Below are positions 35,449-43,345 of a stretch of DNA of 43,345 bases, piece after piece (position 1 is the stretch's first letter; the number at the start of each line of letters is the position of its first letter). The notes under the pieces were generated by a model. That model saw only the letters and a list, made by a program, of their open reading frames with translations, made no database searches and was not told where the DNA came from. The stretch is from Pseudomonadota bacterium. Its GTDB lineage: Bacteria > Pseudomonadota > Alphaproteobacteria > Rhizobiales > Rhizobiaceae. Made by a program: the position numbers and the translations under genes. The stretch covers positions 1 to 43,345 of the forward strand of contig JAEWDP010000090.1 in the NCBI GenBank assembly GCA_023390055.1, read 5' to 3'.

Positions 35449-36255
35449 CTATTCCAGGTCCGCCTTCCGCAGACGCTCGAGCGTCGGCATCGATGTTATA
35501 TTGTACCCTGCGTCGACATAGTGGATCTCTCCCGTCACGCCGCGCGAAAGGTTCGATAGTAGGTAGAGCGCAGAACCACCGATGTCATCGATTGTAGCCG
35601 TACGACGCAATGGTGCATTCTTCTGATTCCAGGAATACATGGCCCGTGCATCCGAAATACCTGCTCCGGCAAGCGTGCGGACCGGGCCTGCAGAAATTGC
35701 GTTGACACGGATATCCTGAGGCCCGAAGTCAGCGGCGAGATAGCGTACGGACGCTTCCAATGCGGCCTTTGCGATGCCCATAACGTTGTAGTTTGGAATG
35801 ATACGCGTTGATCCATCATAGGTAAGGGTTAGCATTGCCCCGCCGTCGCTCATCAGATCTGCGGCGCGCTTGGCAACTTCCGTGAATGAGAAGCAGGAAA
35901 TCACCATTGTGCGGCTGAAGTTCTCACGCGTCGTGTTTGCGTAAAGGCCCTTTAGTTCGTTCTTGTCGGAGAATCCGATCGCATGAACGAGAAAGTCGAG
36001 CGTTCCCCAACGATCACGGATAGCGTCAAATGTCGCGTCGACTGTCGAGATATCCTCGACGTCGCAAGGCAACAGAAAATCGGAGCCAGCTTCGGCGGCA
36101 AGTGGTCTAACCCGCCTGCCCAGTGCTTCACCCTGATATGTGAAGGCAAGTTCGGCACCCTGAGCAGCAACTGTCTTTGCTATACCCCAAGCGATGGAGT
36201 GATTGTTCGCGACCCCCATGATCAGGCCGCGTTTCCCCTGCATGATCCCCGTCAT
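35449..36255 (-). CDS. fabI: Enoyl-[acyl-carrier-protein] reductase (NADH)
   Basis: FabI performs the last reduction of each fatty-acid elongation cycle and is the triclosan target in other bacteria. The product has 268 residues. The cofactor motif GKRGLIMGVANNHSIAWGIAK (7-27) is the FabI-type variant of the SDR fold. The catalytic residues known from E. coli (Tyr146, Tyr156, Lys163) fall at the same numbers here, in TLTYDGS and NYNVMGIAK. AGGT lies upstream of the ATG. It is five bases downstream of fabB and shares its operon (fabA-fabB-fabI in transcription order), as is typical of Rhizobiales. Confidence 0.96.
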   Translation of the reverse strand: MTGIMQGKRGLIMGVANNHSIAWGIAKTVAAQGAELAFTYQGEALGRRVRPLAAEAGSDFLLPCDVEDISTVDATFDAIRDRWGTLDFLVHAIGFSDKNELKGLYANTTRENFSRTMVISCFSFTEVAKRAADLMSDGGAMLTLTYDGSTRIIPNYNVMGIAKAALEASVRYLAADFGPQDIRVNAISAGPVRTLAGAGISDARAMYSWNQKNAPLRRTATIDDIGGSALYLLSNLSRGVTGEIHYVDAGYNITSMPTLERLRKADLE

Positions 36256-36260
36256 GAAAC

Positions 36261-37484
36261 CTATCCGTTAAAGCGCTGGAAAACGAGCGTGGCGTTCGTG
36301 CCGCCGAACCCGAAGGAATTGGAAAGAACCGTATCGATCCTGGCATCATCGATACGCTTGCGGACAATCGGCACCCCTTCGAACTCCGGGTCGAGTGTCT
36401 GGATATGCGCGCTCTCGCCGATGAATTTCTCCTGCATCATCAAGAGACCATAAATCGATTCCTGGACGCCAGCGGCTCCAAGTGAGTGGCCGGTCAGGGA
36501 TTTGGTCGACTGGATGTGAGGGAGCTTGTCTGCGAAGACTTCGCGGATAGCACCGATTTCCTTGGAATCGCCGACCGGGGTCGATGTCCCGTGTGTGTTA
36601 ATGTAGTCCACGCTTCCGTTAACGGTTGAGAGTGCCTGCCGCATGCAGCGGACTGCTCCTTCACCGGAGGGCGCAACCATGTCGTAGCCATCAGAGGTGG
36701 CACCGTATCCGGTAAGTTCGGCATAGATCTTTGCGCCGCGCGCCTTGGCGTGCTCCAGCTCCTCGAGAACCAGGACGCCGGCACCGCCGGCGATCACGAA
36801 GCCATCACGGTCAATGTCGTATGCACGAGAAGCTGTTGCGGGTGTATCGTTGTATTTCGTGGACATTGCGCCCATGGCGTCGAACAGATTAGACATCGTC
36901 CAGTCGAGATCTTCGTGGCCGCCGGCAAACATCATGTCCTGTTTGCCCCACTGGATCATTTCAGCAGCGTTTCCGATGCAATGTGCAGAGGTCGAGCATG
37001 CCGACGAGATGGAGTAGTTCACTCCATGTATTTTGAACCAGGTGGCAAGTGTCGCTGAGGCTGTGGATGACATTGCCTTCGGCACGGCGAACGGGCCGAC
37101 GCGCTTTGGACTATTGTTTTTGATCGTGATGTTTGCAGCCTCGATGAGCGTACGCGTGGAGGGACCACCGGAGCCCATTATGATACCGGTCCGCTCGTTT
37201 TCGCTGTAGTCCTTTTCCTCAAGGCCTGAATCCGCGATAGCCTGCTTCATGGCAACATGGTTCCAGGCACCTCCCTGAGACAGGAAGCGCATTGCACGAC
37301 GGTCTACAAGATCCGTTGGATCTAGTGAGGGTCTACCCCAGACCTGGCACTTGAAACCGTGATCGGCGAAATCCTGGGAAAAAGAGATACCCGATTTTGC
37401 CTGGCGGAGAGATTCGGTGACTTCGGCGGCGTCGCTTCCGATGGAAGACACGATGCCGAGACCCGTGACAACAACCCGTCTCAT
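36261..37484 (-). CDS. fabB: Beta-ketoacyl-ACP synthase I
   Basis: FabB condenses malonyl-ACP with acyl-ACP and is needed for unsaturated fatty-acid elongation. The 407-residue chain starts MRRVVVTGLGIVSSIG. It has the catalytic cysteine in ISSACSTSAHCIGNA near residue 161, histidines in NTHGTSTPVGD near 300 and SLTGHSLGAAGVQE near 335, and ends NSFGFGGTNATLVFQRF. The frame is open to 37598, but the ATG at 37484 gives the family length and start sequence, preceded by AAGGT. It lies between fabA and fabI. Confidence 0.96.
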   Translation of the reverse strand: MRRVVVTGLGIVSSIGSDAAEVTESLRQAKSGISFSQDFADHGFKCQVWGRPSLDPTDLVDRRAMRFLSQGGAWNHVAMKQAIADSGLEEKDYSENERTGIIMGSGGPSTRTLIEAANITIKNNSPKRVGPFAVPKAMSSTASATLATWFKIHGVNYSISSACSTSAHCIGNAAEMIQWGKQDMMFAGGHEDLDWTMSNLFDAMGAMSTKYNDTPATASRAYDIDRDGFVIAGGAGVLVLEELEHAKARGAKIYAELTGYGATSDGYDMVAPSGEGAVRCMRQALSTVNGSVDYINTHGTSTPVGDSKEIGAIREVFADKLPHIQSTKSLTGHSLGAAGVQESIYGLLMMQEKFIGESAHIQTLDPEFEGVPIVRKRIDDARIDTVLSNSFGFGGTNATLVFQRFNG

Positions 37485-37533
37485 CTGATGGACCTTTTCT
37501 GCTCGTTCTGACCTGAGTGCGGTTTTATAGCGT

Positions 37534-38049
37534 TCAGACCGTCTTGTCTTTTGACAGGCCAACGCGAAGATCGGTTGCCTGGTAGATGGTTTCACCATCA
37601 GCCTTCAGCCATCCATCGGCAGTGCCCAATACAAGCCGGCCCCGCATGACTCGTTTGAAGTCGATGCCGTACTCGAGCAGCTTAATGTTGGGGCGAACCA
37701 TGCCCTTGAATTTTACTTCGCCGGTGGAGAGAGCCATGCCACGACCTTCCTCACCGAGCCAGCCCAGAAAGAAGCCGGTCAGTTGCCACATTCCGTCGAG
37801 GCCAAGGCACCCGGGCATAATCGGGTTTCCCTGGAAGTGACATGGAAAATACCAATCGTCGGGGCGCACGTCGTATTCGGCTCGAATGTAGCCCTTGTCG
37901 TACTGGCCGCCTGTTTCAGAGATGTCGGTGATACGATGAACCATCAACATCGGTGGCAGCGGGAGCTGCGCATTACCCGGTCCGAACAACTCGCCGCGAC
38001 CGCAGGCAAGAATTTCCTCGTAAGAGAAGCTCGATTGTCTATCCGTCAT
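37534..38049 (-). CDS. fabA: 3-hydroxydecanoyl-ACP dehydratase/isomerase
   Basis: FabA dehydrates 3-hydroxydecanoyl-ACP and isomerises the trans-2 to the cis-3 double bond, the branch point of anaerobic-type unsaturated fatty-acid synthesis. The 171-residue length equals the E. coli enzyme's. The catalytic pair sits in YFPCHFQGNPIMPGCLGLD, with His71 and Asp85 (His70/Asp84 in E. coli, recalled). AGGGAA precedes the ATG. It is the first gene of the fabA-fabB-fabI operon and diverges from irr. Confidence 0.97.
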   Translation of the reverse strand: MTDRQSSFSYEEILACGRGELFGPGNAQLPLPPMLMVHRITDISETGGQYDKGYIRAEYDVRPDDWYFPCHFQGNPIMPGCLGLDGMWQLTGFFLGWLGEEGRGMALSTGEVKFKGMVRPNIKLLEYGIDFKRVMRGRLVLGTADGWLKADGETIYQATDLRVGLSKDKTV

Positions 38050-38347
38050 AAATTTCCGGTTCCCTCATGCCGATGTCTGACCTTTATGGCAAAATCGACA
38101 GAAATTGAAGCTCTACGATGACCACGGTATAGCCAGTCCTCCCTGGGAGGTGACTTCGCGGCCGTATTTCTCTGGTCGGCATATAGGAAGCTGGCCGCGC
38201 AAACCAGTGGTTGACGGGCAAATAACGTGATTTTACGCGTTCGTGCTCCCTCTCGATTTTCGAAGCTATTGAAAGCAACGGCGTCAAAAGTTATATCCCA
38301 AGGTCAAGAAGCAGTGTCGCAGGCAGACGCAGGGCAAATTTGGCAAG
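38050..38347. promoter_or_regulatory. fabA-irr divergent promoter region
   Basis: These 298 bases hold the promoters of both genes. CCTCCC-T-GGGAGG (38138-38150) is a perfect 13-base palindrome and the clearest internal structure. No Fur box or other known operator was recognised. No further gene is supported. Confidence 0.4.
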
Positions 38348-38764
38348 ATGGCAAACGCCACGATAAGTATCGAGACAAGACTAAGGGATTGCGGCTTACG
38401 GCCAACGCGTCAACGCATTGCGCTCGGTGATCTCCTTTTCGCGAAGGGTGATCGCCACCTTACAGTGGAAGAGTTGCACGAGGAGGCACTGGCCGCCGAC
38501 GTGCCCGTCTCGCTTGCAACCGTTTACAATACTCTTCATCAGTTTACGGAAGCGGGGATGATCCGCGTATTGGCCGTCGAGGGCGCGCGGACCTATTTCG
38601 ACACCAACATATCAGATCATCATCACTTCTTTGTCGAGGGACGTAACGAAGTTCTCGATATCCCGGTCAGCAACATCGAGATCGGCAACCTGCCTTCGGC
38701 ACCGGAGGGTATGGAGATTGCCCATGTGGACGTTGTCATACGCCTGCGCGAAAAAAAGGCTTGA
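38348..38764 (+). CDS. irr: Iron response regulator Irr (Fur family)
   Basis: Irr is the alphaproteobacterial Fur-family regulator that represses haem synthesis and iron-using genes under iron limitation, and is inactivated by haem status. The 138-residue protein has the Fur-type winged helix (GLRPTRQRIALGDLLFA at 16-32; HLTVEELHEEA; VSLATVYNTLHQFTEAGMIRV at 54-74). The histidine cluster SDHHHFF (89-95) corresponds to the second haem/metal site. The N-terminal haem-regulatory cysteine motif of Bradyrhizobium Irr is absent, as in Rhizobium Irr. It diverges from fabA, a conserved position in Rhizobiales. The ribosome binding site is weak. Confidence 0.94.
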   Translation: MANATISIETRLRDCGLRPTRQRIALGDLLFAKGDRHLTVEELHEEALAADVPVSLATVYNTLHQFTEAGMIRVLAVEGARTYFDTNISDHHHFFVEGRNEVLDIPVSNIEIGNLPSAPEGMEIAHVDVVIRLREKKA

Positions 38765-38969
38765 GGACTTTCCTTCAGTTCTACGACATTCACGCATCCT
38801 CACATAACCAGCATATAGCCGGGTTGGCTTCCTTCTCCTCCTGATGCATGAAGATGACGCGACCGACACCTCATTGTCATGCTCGCAGGGCTGATGCGAC
38901 GCCAAGCCATCAAGGAAGGATGGTCGCTCCGGGTGGCGGGAATTCACTGGCCTCTCAGAGAAGGGCAGA

Positions 38970-39605
38970 TCACCTCTTTAGTGCATCGTCCGGGTCGCGC
39001 CCGGCGCGCGGATGATATCGGGGGATGCTCCATTGAAAATGGATTGCGCCGCCGCGAAGCGCGAATGCAACTACAAATCCGGCGCTTGAACTGGCATATG
39101 TGGGAAAGTCGAGACCTTCCAGGCCCGTAAAGGTACATGCTCCAGCAAGCGCTGCGGAGATATAAATCTCGGATCGGAGCAGGACGGAGGGTTCGTCAGC
39201 CAACATGTCACGCAAGACACCGCCGCAAGTTGCTGTCAACGTCCCGGTGATGATCGCAATCGTTGCCGATTGTGTCGCCACCAGGCCGATGGCTGCACCC
39301 ATCACGCAGTAGGCGGACAGCCCGATGGCATCCAGCCATATTAGAAGCCGGTAGCGCCACTCAATGAGATGAGCGATGAAGAAGACGACGATACCGGTGA
39401 CGACACAAACCAGGATGTAAGTGGGATCGACCACCCAAAACACGGGGACCTTTCCCAGTATCAAGTCACGCAACGTACCGCCGCCAACACCTGTTGCTGC
39501 TGCAAAGAAGAGAAATCCGATAATATCGAGCTGCTTGCGCGAAGCCGCAAGTGCGCCGGTTGCCGCAAATACCACGACACCTGCATGATCCAAAACAGTA
39601 AGCAT
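38970..39605 (-). CDS. TRIC-type channel family membrane protein (UPF0126, YicG-like)
   Basis: This 211-residue inner-membrane protein is built from two similar halves of three helices. Each carries the marker GGGTLRD (near 50) or CGGVLRD (near 136) at the end of a helix, followed by a periplasmic or cytoplasmic turn. Proteins of this family are trimeric cation channels in structural studies; the physiological role in bacteria is uncertain. The C-terminal tail (FQWSIPRYHPRAGRDPDDALKR) is hydrophilic. I start at the ATG at 39605 with a weak AGTGGA; the frame is open to 39674. It is divergent from the secreted-protein gene. Confidence 0.9.
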   Translation of the reverse strand: MLTVLDHAGVVVFAATGALAASRKQLDIIGFLFFAAATGVGGGTLRDLILGKVPVFWVVDPTYILVCVVTGIVVFFIAHLIEWRYRLLIWLDAIGLSAYCVMGAAIGLVATQSATIAIITGTLTATCGGVLRDMLADEPSVLLRSEIYISAALAGACTFTGLEGLDFPTYASSSAGFVVAFALRGGAIHFQWSIPRYHPRAGRDPDDALKR

Positions 39606-39732
39606 TTCCACTTTTGAACGCCTCCCCGGATAACCAGCGTCGCGCAAGTGACGCCGGTTAGTAACCTGACACATGTTTTTGCCTTCTTACGCGTATGGCG
39701 CGAAGAGACGAAGGGATCGAGGAGCCATTGCT

Positions 39733-40212
39733 GTGAAAAAGCACCTGATTATCGCCGTTCAGGCTCTGGTACTGTGCTGCCTGGGGCCAGCCGGGGTTGC
39801 ATTTGCACAGCAGCAATTGCTGAGCGACCCGGAAATCTACGAGAAGAATCACTTCCGCAAACAGTGCCGCACAGCAGAGTTCGGAAGCGAATTTATGACG
39901 CGACTGGATGTCAATAATGATGGCATTGTAGACGCGATCAGCAATCATGGGGAACTGACATGTGATGGCAAGCCTGGTCCGGACTGTGATGCTGATGGTT
40001 GCCCATACAACTTCTATCTGCGTGCCAAGGAAGGGGGCTACTTCATGATCGCGACGGCGCGTATTTACGGATATGATTTCATCAAGCGCTTCGGCAACAT
40101 GGTTTTCGTGATGAAAATGCACCCGCGCTTTTGCGAGCGTACCGACGAAAAGCCCTGTGAACTGACGGTCCGCGCCCGCGGTGGGCGGTTCGTGACGATC
40201 TCGAAGAAATGA
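39733..40212 (+). CDS. Secreted protein with EF-hand-like loop, function unknown
   Basis: The 159-residue product starts at a GTG (39733) with GAGGAG eight bases upstream. It has a Sec signal peptide (KKHLIIAVQALVLCCLGPAGVAFA, cleavage near residue 25). The mature part contains DVNNDGIVD near residue 55, which fits the calcium-binding consensus DxNxDGxxD seen in EF-hand and dockerin loops. Cysteines in CRTAEF, CDGKPGPDCDADGC, CERTDEKPC suggest disulfide bonds in the periplasm. I recognise no named family. It converges on the YdcF-like gene with only three bases between stop codons. Confidence 0.8.
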   Translation: MKKHLIIAVQALVLCCLGPAGVAFAQQQLLSDPEIYEKNHFRKQCRTAEFGSEFMTRLDVNNDGIVDAISNHGELTCDGKPGPDCDADGCPYNFYLRAKEGGYFMIATARIYGYDFIKRFGNMVFVMKMHPRFCERTDEKPCELTVRARGGRFVTISKK

Positions 40213-40215
40213 AGC

Positions 40216-41013
40216 TCATTCGGCGGGGAAAACGCTGGCGATACGTCCTGTGAGATAGTAGCCCAGGAGCCCGACCCACTCCCTCAAGGCGGTGGACGTT
40301 AGCTGCGCGTTGGTCGTTGGCTGTGTGAAATCGAGGCCCAGACCAAGTGTACCACTTGTCCGGAAGTCTACTGGCCAGGGTATTATCGGGATGTCAGCCA
40401 TCCGGAAGAGTCCGATCGAGCGCGGCATGTGAAATGCCGAGGTAATCAGCAGGCAATCTGAAAGGCTTTCGGACGCCAATAGCTGTTTTGTCTGCCAGGC
40501 GTTCTCATGAGTATTGCGCGACCGGTTCTCTTTCACGAGGCGTTCTTCAGGAATGTCGAATGCGGAAAACAGCCGTTGGGACGCTTCTGCATCACCCTCA
40601 TAGGTTCCGCTGAGGGAACCGTCACCACCGGAAATAAGGATCCGTGACTCCGGATGGCGCAGGGCCAGGCGTATTGTCTCCAGGTAACGTTCTCCCGCTT
40701 GATTGAGCTCTACCCCTCCACGACTGGTGGTGACGGCGTTTTCCAGCGCACCACCAAGGACAATGATGCAGGACAGGTTTTCTGGTTCTGCTGCGGGCCT
40801 CTCGAATCGGGCCTCAAGTACTTGAAGTGCTACACCTCCGGTTGTCGTGTAGAGGATCAGGAACAGCATCAGGCTTGCCAATATTGAGAGAGCCGCCCCG
40901 AGACGCCGCCAGCCGGTCAAGGCAAGGACAGCGGCGATAGTGCTGCACAGAAAGGCCAGGGACAGCGGCTGCACTACCAGCCAGAAGAGTTTGGAAGCCA
41001 GGAACATATCCAT
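40216..41013 (-). CDS. YdcF/ElyC-like DUF218 membrane-anchored protein
   Basis: The product has 265 residues with two N-terminal hydrophobic segments (about 8-30 and 38-60), followed by a periplasmic DUF218 domain. Family marks are CIIVLGGALEN near 83-93, ILISGGDGSLSG near 124-135, the conserved NRSRNTHENAWQTKQLL near 163-179, and ITSAFHMPRSIGLFR near 189-203. E. coli ElyC and SanA of this group act in cell-envelope/peptidoglycan precursor homeostasis; a similar role is possible but unproven. The ATG at 41013 follows an ACAGG sequence. It is convergent with the secreted-protein gene. Confidence 0.9.
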   Translation of the reverse strand: MDMFLASKLFWLVVQPLSLAFLCSTIAAVLALTGWRRLGAALSILASLMLFLILYTTTGGVALQVLEARFERPAAEPENLSCIIVLGGALENAVTTSRGGVELNQAGERYLETIRLALRHPESRILISGGDGSLSGTYEGDAEASQRLFSAFDIPEERLVKENRSRNTHENAWQTKQLLASESLSDCLLITSAFHMPRSIGLFRMADIPIIPWPVDFRTSGTLGLGLDFTQPTTNAQLTSTALREWVGLLGYYLTGRIASVFPAE

Positions 41014-41060
41014 CCTGTCGTCGTCACAAAGAGATCGTTTGGCATCGATTGCCTATCGGG

Positions 41061-41777
41061 TCAACGGCGTCGACGGGTCGGCAAGATACGTTGTTGGAAA
41101 TGGAGGTGCAGTGGGCGTGGAATGAAAATGGTTGCAATGGCGACTATGAAGAGGATCATGACGACCGCCCAAAGCGCTTTGCTGCCAAGATAGTTCGTCA
41201 GGAATGCACCTGCGACAGAACCGGCAGCCATTCCAGTCCATGGGACTGTCTGAATTACCCAGCCGGCAGGATTGCGGTCTCCAATGACCCATCGGCCAAT
41301 CCCGCGCCCGAAGCGTGAGAGGGCGCCGGTGATATAGGTCAAGCCGATTGGCAGGCCTTCAATATGTTCGACTGTCGCATTGATCGTCCCCATTGAGAAG
41401 ATAATCAGGTAAAACCGTACCCGCGGATGGGCATCAGGAGGTAGAAGTGCGGCGACGGCAATCATCGTGGCGACGCCGGTCAGAACAACAAATGTTCGAC
41501 GCGATGAGATGGTGTGGGCGAGAATGATTCCGAAGGCATTGCCGAGGATGAACACCCACAGGGCAAGAAAGAGGATCATCGCGTGAGTGTAGTTGCCATC
41601 AGAAAAGGAAATCGCCGCACGGGTCGTATTACCGGTCATGAAGGAGACGAAATCACCCGAAAGTAAAAGACCTATGGCGTCGGTCATACCGGCCGCGAAG
41701 GAAATTGCCGCTACGAGAACGAGCCCGGTCACCGTTCGCCTGCTGCGCACGAGTTCTCGTCTTCTGCTGAGGGTCAT
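41061..41777 (-). CDS. DUF1275 (YoaK-like) membrane protein
   Basis: This 238-residue inner-membrane protein has about six hydrophobic segments and the DUF1275 signatures AGMTDAIGLLLSGDFVSFMTGNTTRAAI near 29-56 and HIEGLPIGLTYITGALSRFGRGIG near 137-160. The function of the family is unknown; a transport role is often assumed. I use the ATG at 41777; a TTG three codons earlier is the only alternative. GGAG lies 11 bases upstream of the ATG. The C-terminus is basic. It is possibly co-transcribed with the flavoprotein gene, about 106 bp upstream on the same strand. Confidence 0.9.
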   Translation of the reverse strand: MTLSRRRELVRSRRTVTGLVLVAAISFAAGMTDAIGLLLSGDFVSFMTGNTTRAAISFSDGNYTHAMILFLALWVFILGNAFGIILAHTISSRRTFVVLTGVATMIAVAALLPPDAHPRVRFYLIIFSMGTINATVEHIEGLPIGLTYITGALSRFGRGIGRWVIGDRNPAGWVIQTVPWTGMAAGSVAGAFLTNYLGSKALWAVVMILFIVAIATIFIPRPLHLHFQQRILPTRRRR

Positions 41778-41883
41778 GGATTGCAAAACTCCAAATGTAC
41801 GGGTGCGAATAGATCACTGTTATTGTTATCGATAGGGCAAGCATGGAGGTAGCGCGACCGACGCAATCTTGTCGACGCCGACC

Positions 41884-43095
41884 CTATTGTGCCTCAAGCC
41901 AGTTTAGGACCCCTCTGGCTGCTGCACGTCCCGTGGCGAAGGAGGCCGTCAGGAGATATCCTCCTGTAGGAGCTTCCCAGTCGAGCATTTCCCCAGCGAC
42001 GAAGATGCCCGGCAAGTTTTTGAGCATGTAGTGATCGTCAAGCTCGGACCACGCGATACCACCTGCGGATGAAATGGCTTCCTCGATCGGTCGTGTGCGG
42101 GACAATGGAATGGGCAATGCCTTGATGATCCCCGCAAGTCCTGCAGGGGGCAAGCTTGATGCGTCAGGAACAAGTTCGCGCACCAAGGCGGACTTGACAC
42201 CCACGATCCCGGCACCTTTCCGCAACCGGTTGGAAAGGCTGAGCTTTGCATTTTGGCGCTCAAGGTCCTTGACGAGCCGTTCGAATGTTCGACCCGGAGC
42301 GAGATCAATAACGAAAATTGCTTCGCCAGTGTGTTCAAGCTGATCCCGCAGGGTTGATGAATGCGCATAGACGAGGCTACCTTCGATACCGTTCTCAGTC
42401 ACCACGAATTCGCCCTGAAAAGCCCCGGCAGCGGAGATTGCTTGGACTGATTTTATTGGGACGCCCGCAAAGCGATTGCGGAACGTATCGCTCCAGGCAA
42501 CATCAAATCCGCAATTGGCGGGGCGAAACGGGTGGATATCGATCCCGTACTGCTGCAGCCAGGGTAGCCAGCGGGCATCAGATCCAAGATTCGGCCAGCT
42601 TGCGCCACCAAGTGCAAGGACAGCGGCATCCGGTCGTATGATCGTTTCTCCTTGGGGGGTATCAAAAACATATCCACCATTCTTGAAACCCGTCCAGCAA
42701 TGGCGAGCGGAAAGCCTTACGCCGTTCGTTTCAAGTTGGCGCAGCCAGGCTCTGAGGAGAGGAGAGGCCTTCATCACAACCGGAAATACACGCCCCGACG
42801 AGCCGATGAATGTTTCTGTGCCGAGGGCGGCAGCCCATAGCCGTACATCATGCGATCCGAAGGCATCGAGGGCAGTTCGCAAACGGCCCGATGCATTACC
42901 AAACCGCTCGCGGAATGTAGAGTGTTGTTCGATGTGTGTGATGTTGAGGCCGGATTTTCCGGCTAGCAGCAGCTTGCGGCCGAAGGTGGGTTTGGCCTCG
43001 TAGACGGTGACCGAATACCCCTTCATAGAAAGACACTCGGCAGCCATCAGTCCGGCAGGACCGCCGCCAATGACTGCGATATCATTGTTTTTCAT
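41884..43095 (-). CDS. HI0933/BaiN-like flavoprotein (FAD-dependent oxidoreductase)
   Basis: This 403-residue cytoplasmic protein has an N-terminal FAD dinucleotide-binding motif, AVIGGGPAGLMAAE (7-20), followed by YEAKPTFGRKLLLAGKSGLNITH (32-54), which is diagnostic of the HI0933 family. The C-terminal FAD contact is GIFVAGEMLDWEAPTGGYLLTASFATG near 367-393. Members include the bile-acid dehydrogenating BaiN, but most are uncharacterised. AGGGA lies five bases before the ATG at 43095; a GTG at 43107 is less likely. It is downstream of a partial hydantoinase B-type gene on the same strand, 107 bp away. Confidence 0.92.
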   Translation of the reverse strand: MKNNDIAVIGGGPAGLMAAECLSMKGYSVTVYEAKPTFGRKLLLAGKSGLNITHIEQHSTFRERFGNASGRLRTALDAFGSHDVRLWAAALGTETFIGSSGRVFPVVMKASPLLRAWLRQLETNGVRLSARHCWTGFKNGGYVFDTPQGETIIRPDAAVLALGGASWPNLGSDARWLPWLQQYGIDIHPFRPANCGFDVAWSDTFRNRFAGVPIKSVQAISAAGAFQGEFVVTENGIEGSLVYAHSSTLRDQLEHTGEAIFVIDLAPGRTFERLVKDLERQNAKLSLSNRLRKGAGIVGVKSALVRELVPDASSLPPAGLAGIIKALPIPLSRTRPIEEAISSAGGIAWSELDDHYMLKNLPGIFVAGEMLDWEAPTGGYLLTASFATGRAAARGVLNWLEAQ

Positions 43096-43202
43096 GCGGT
43101 CCCTCACTTGACTGCTCTGCTAGCATGAGGACAGGCAAGGCGGCAGGGGTGACGCGCAAGATATCGCGAGCCGGCCGGTAGGTGGCAAGTCCCGTCCCAC
43201 CA

Positions 43203-43345
43203 TCAGAGCAGGCTTCCAAAGCCGCCGCCCGTTGGGGTCACGACGGTAACCGCTTCACCCGCTTCCAGGATCGTCTGACCACATCCGCCGAGATCCTCCA
43301 GCCGTCCATCAAGCCGGCGTATCGTGGTTTGACCACAAGCGCCAG
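43203..43345 (-). CDS. Hydantoinase B / 5-oxoprolinase C-terminus, partial
   Basis: Only the last 46 codons are inside the window. The sequence GACGQTTIRRLDGRLEDLGGC, followed by EAGEAVTVVTPTGGGFGSLL and a TGA at 43203-43205, is the characteristic C-terminal end of N-methylhydantoinase B (HyuB) and of 5-oxoprolinase. These enzymes cleave five-membered cyclic amides with ATP. Whether it is a separate HyuB subunit or a fused HyuAB/5-oxoprolinase cannot be told from this fragment. Its stop codon lies 107 bp before the flavoprotein gene, leaving room for a promoter. Confidence 0.85.
   Translation of the reverse strand, partial: GACGQTTIRRLDGRLEDLGGCGQTILEAGEAVTVVTPTGGGFGSLL

Overview
The window looks like a chromosomal segment of an alphaproteobacterium of the order Rhizobiales, most likely near Rhizobiaceae. 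The evidence is the rbfA-truB-rpsO-pnp block, the contiguous fabI-fabB-fabA set facing an Irr-type Fur regulator (Irr is essentially an alphaproteobacterial family), and the propionyl-CoA carboxylase/methylmalonyl-CoA mutase cluster. No tRNA, rRNA, insertion sequence, prophage or CRISPR array was seen. Both window edges cut genes: a LacI-type regulator on the left and a hydantoinase B/5-oxoprolinase-type protein on the right.

Bases 1-12424 form an accessory carbohydrate locus. A divergent LacI regulator faces a plus-strand operon: a GH88/GH105-type unsaturated uronyl hydrolase, KduI, an 824-residue cytoplasmic protein of no recognised family, and a complete ABC sugar importer (binding protein, two permeases, ATPase). 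The inferred scheme is import of oligosaccharides ending in an unsaturated uronate, intracellular trimming, then isomerisation toward 2-keto-3-deoxygluconate. KduD and the later enzymes are not here. A second divergent unit follows: an SsuD-like flavin monooxygenase facing a GntR/UTRA regulator and a Gfo/Idh/MocA dehydrogenase. This raises the possibility that a sulfonated sugar is also handled. A small XRE-type HTH gene sits beyond a perfect 18-bp hairpin.

Bases 12735-18401 hold about 0.8 kb with no convincing gene, then a clear TPP riboswitch. It heads an operon of a ThiX-like ABC permease, a ThiY-like binding protein, a fused TRAP DctQM and a TRAP DctP. No ABC ATPase is present. A 21-codon ORF sits where a first cistron would be, and its Shine-Dalgarno sequence lies inside a hairpin. 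This thiamine-controlled ABC/TRAP combination is the most unusual regulatory arrangement in the window.

Bases 18450-25530 (minus strand) encode propionate assimilation: pccB, a YghU-like glutathione transferase, an uncharacterised 125-residue protein, pccA, and methylmalonyl-CoA mutase. Next, an Ldh2-family dehydrogenase diverges from a GntR-type regulator with two winged-helix domains; the intergenic region carries paired palindromes. A metallophosphoesterase and a possibly frameshifted small gene follow.

Bases 29700-38764 are core genes: rbfA, truB, rpsO, pnp (with a structured leader and good terminators), an RsmC-like methyltransferase, fabI-fabB-fabA and irr. Bases 38970-43345 carry mostly membrane or poorly characterised proteins: a TRIC-type channel, a secreted protein with an EF-hand-like loop, a YdcF-like protein, a DUF1275 protein, an HI0933-type flavoprotein, and the partial hydantoinase B-like gene.
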